DNA of 6,462 nt, taken from NCBI GenBank assembly GCA_045538635.1, contig JAZSRU010000115.1:1-6462 (forward strand), written 5' to 3'. A program made the translations under genes and the position numbers. Source of the DNA: RGIG5270 sp045538635 (GTDB lineage Bacteria; Verrucomicrobiota; Lentisphaeria; Victivallales; Victivallaceae). Under the pieces are notes generated by a model. It was not told the origin of the DNA. It did no database searches and was given only the letters and a program-made list of their open reading frames with translations. Shown here piece by piece: positions 4,679-6,462 of the stretch. Within the stretch, counting starts at the first letter, position 1, and the number at the start of each line of letters is the position of its first letter.

Positions 4679-6462
4679 TTATTTTTTCAATATTTCAGCA
4701 AAATCGGCGGCAATATTCATCGCTTCATTGAGAACAGCATCAACATCTGATTTTTTCTGTCCTTTTTCATCAGTGAGAGATTTGCGAGCCTCTTCCTGAA
4801 ATTTCTTTTCTGCAAAATACTCTTTGTAGCGAACATTTTCGTTCAATGAGCGTCGGTTTGATTTACGGTATTTTTCATATATTTCCTGCTCATGTTTGAT
4901 ATTGTCAAAAATTTTATTCGCCTTTACACGGGCATTTGATTTCGCCTTCAATTCTGCCGCTGCAGTATCAAAATTATTGTAATAAGGCTTATATTTCAAT
5001 GAATCAATTTCATCCCACGGCAGATGATTGCGGCTGTAACGCTCCCCGATCTCCATTACTTCTGTCAAAGACGGAATCACAATATCCGCCCCGATACCAA
5101 GCTGCTGGACAGATGAACCGTTTACACGATAAAAAACCGATGATTCATACTGCATTGAACCGGCATCATAATTGATCGGAATCAATGAAAAAAGGTCATT
5201 CAATTTAATGACTTCAAGCACTGTTCCCTTGCCGAATGAACCGCTATCCCCGACAATTACAGCACGGTTATGATCACGCATCGCTCCGGAAAAAATCTCC
5301 GATGCACTGGCAGACATTCTGTTATTCAGAACAACCAGCGGACCTCTGTACGCAATATAGTTATTGTCATCATCATTGCGGATACCAAGTCTGCCGTCGC
5401 GGTCGCGTATCTGCACCACCGGACCGTTTTCAATAAAAAGTCCTGCCAGCCGGATAGCTTCAAGCAAACTGCCGCCGCCATTGCCGCGCAAATCCACAAC
5501 AACTGCATCGACTTTATTTTTGTTGAAATCCTGCAGAATGTTATTGACATCACGGCTGACGCTGCGGTAATTTTTTCTTCCGGCAAACGCACCGTCAAAA
5601 TCCATATAAAAACTTGGAATTGAAACAATACCGACTTTGTATTCAACATTTCCTTTTTTTACAGTCCGGATACTCCCTTTGGCTCCGGACTCTTTCAATT
5701 CGACTTTCTGTCGGACAATTTCAATTATCTGCGGTTTTGCATTTTTGCCCTGATCGCCGGGGAGGATGGCGAGGCGGACAATTGATCCCTCTTTGCCGCG
5801 GATAAGTTTGACCGCGTTAGCAACTGACATATTGACTACATCGACAATTTCGCCGTCTTTGCCCTGCCCCACGCCGATAATACGGTCCTCGACTTTCAGT
5901 CTGCCGTCAAGCGCGGCAGGACCGCCGGGAACAATTTCCACAATACGGATAAGTCCGTCTTCGCTGGTCAATGTCGCGCCGATACCGGTCAGAGAAAGAC
6001 TCATACGGATATCAAAATCCTCATCATTTTTCGGAGAAAGATATCCCGAATGCGGTCCGAAAACCTGAGCTACCGCAGTAAGATAAATATCAAGGACATC
6101 AATAACATTTTTCTGATTGACATCATTGTTGACATCTTTCAGAAAATTGAGAATTTTTTCTGGCGGACTTTTGCTGCGCCAGAGGTTGCGTATCTGGCGG
6201 ATTTTTTTAGCTTCGTCATTTTCTTTATTGCCGGAATCATGATTTTCCGCCATCATTTTTTCATACAAACGCAGATTCAGAACATCATTTTTGAGCCGTT
6301 TGCGCCACAGCTCAAGTCTGGCATGGGAATTGGCAGGGCGTTTGGCAGAGCGGCGGTCAATCTCTATATTTTCATCTGCAGAAAAATCAATATCCTTTTT
6401 GAACATTTCAACAGCAAATCTGCGGTATTCATTGATACGCTGCTTGAAGGGGTCAAAAACCT
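4679..6462 (-). CDS. prc: Prc/Tsp tail-specific (C-terminal processing) protease, S41 family, 5' end outside window
   Basis: This serine protease of the envelope degrades proteins from exposed C-termini; E. coli Prc trims penicillin-binding protein 3 and degrades MepS. Counting from the in-frame Met at 6404-6406, the visible part has an N-terminal helical region with 'LWRKRLKND' (33-41) and 'FGPHSGYLSP' (116-125), a PDZ domain (~135-215, 'GIGATLTSEDGLIRIVEIVPGGPA'-type start at 141), and the S41 core: 'VVVDLRGNGGG' (302-312), 'SASASEI' with nucleophile S367, and 'FGKG' with catalytic K393. The C-terminal part (~460-575, 'HLPWDEID' 461-468) matches the long Prc-type tail (DUF3340), which separates it from the shorter CtpA-type proteases. 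The frame stays open past that Met to the window edge, and the added residues (including 'FDPFKQRINEYRRFAVE') fit the Prc N-terminal domain, so 6406 is internal and signal peptide and start are missing. E. coli Prc has 682 residues, so roughly 90 are outside. It converges on the DUF4838 gene; no functional link is evident. Confidence 0.95.
   Translation of the reverse strand, partial: VFDPFKQRINEYRRFAVEMFKKDIDFSADENIEIDRRSAKRPANSHARLELWRKRLKNDVLNLRLYEKMMAENHDSGNKENDEAKKIRQIRNLWRSKSPPEKILNFLKDVNNDVNQKNVIDVLDIYLTAVAQVFGPHSGYLSPKNDEDFDIRMSLSLTGIGATLTSEDGLIRIVEIVPGGPAALDGRLKVEDRIIGVGQGKDGEIVDVVNMSVANAVKLIRGKEGSIVRLAILPGDQGKNAKPQIIEIVRQKVELKESGAKGSIRTVKKGNVEYKVGIVSIPSFYMDFDGAFAGRKNYRSVSRDVNNILQDFNKNKVDAVVVDLRGNGGGSLLEAIRLAGLFIENGPVVQIRDRDGRLGIRNDDDNNYIAYRGPLVVLNNRMSASASEIFSGAMRDHNRAVIVGDSGSFGKGTVLEVIKLNDLFSLIPINYDAGSMQYESSVFYRVNGSSVQQLGIGADIVIPSLTEVMEIGERYSRNHLPWDEIDSLKYKPYYNNFDTAAAELKAKSNARVKANKIFDNIKHEQEIYEKYRKSNRRSLNENVRYKEYFAEKKFQEEARKSLTDEKGQKKSDVDAVLNEAMNIAADFAEILKK

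Noticed and set aside
4408..4731. Plus-strand 107-codon frame running into the end of prc
   Set aside because: It runs through the prc terminator hairpin and overlaps the prc C-terminus on the other strand; its translation is dominated by T-tract phenylalanines.

Overview
This window most likely comes from a Lentisphaerota (Victivallales-like) bacterium of the PVC group. I infer this from the combination of a prepilin-type protein of the 'FTLIELLVVIAIIAIL...' family with a DG(H) motif near the C-terminus, a large secreted DUF4838/GH163-like protein, and a Prc-type tail-specific protease. The DNA is moderately AT-rich, with poly-A and poly-T tracts in the intergenic regions. The taxonomic call rests on recognising these families, not on a marker gene.

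Layout: A small secreted protein of unknown function (63-530, +) sits 25 bases upstream of a type II secretion/type IV pilin-like protein (556-1233, +, with a strong Shine-Dalgarno). A 346-base gap (1234-1579) follows; it holds an imperfect dyad, a doubtful GTG-start ORF and a TATAAT box. Next comes a 797-residue secreted DUF4838-family protein (1580-3973, +), a probable glycoside hydrolase. A 705-base intergenic region (3974-4678) has no convincing intact gene but is unusually structured. It contains an open frame with no start codon, a 27-base near-perfect palindrome, two copies of GTTACACGGCA that each lead into a GC-rich hairpin, a 9-base tandem repeat forming six regularly spaced G-runs, further hairpins, and a bidirectional-looking terminator. 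The window ends with a convergent minus-strand gene for the periplasmic protease Prc/Tsp (4679-6462). Its reading frame stays open to the window edge, so its true start lies outside.

How the genes may work together: the small secreted protein and the pilin-like protein look like one transcription unit. The secreted DUF4838 protein downstream may be part of the same carbohydrate-related locus, since pilin-like proteins often accompany secreted hydrolases in Lentisphaerota, but it probably has its own promoter. Prc faces the other way and is probably an unrelated housekeeping gene for envelope protein turnover.

I see no clearly new defence, mobile or biosynthetic system. The part worth a second look is 3974-4678, which resembles a structured, possibly dispersed, noncoding element.
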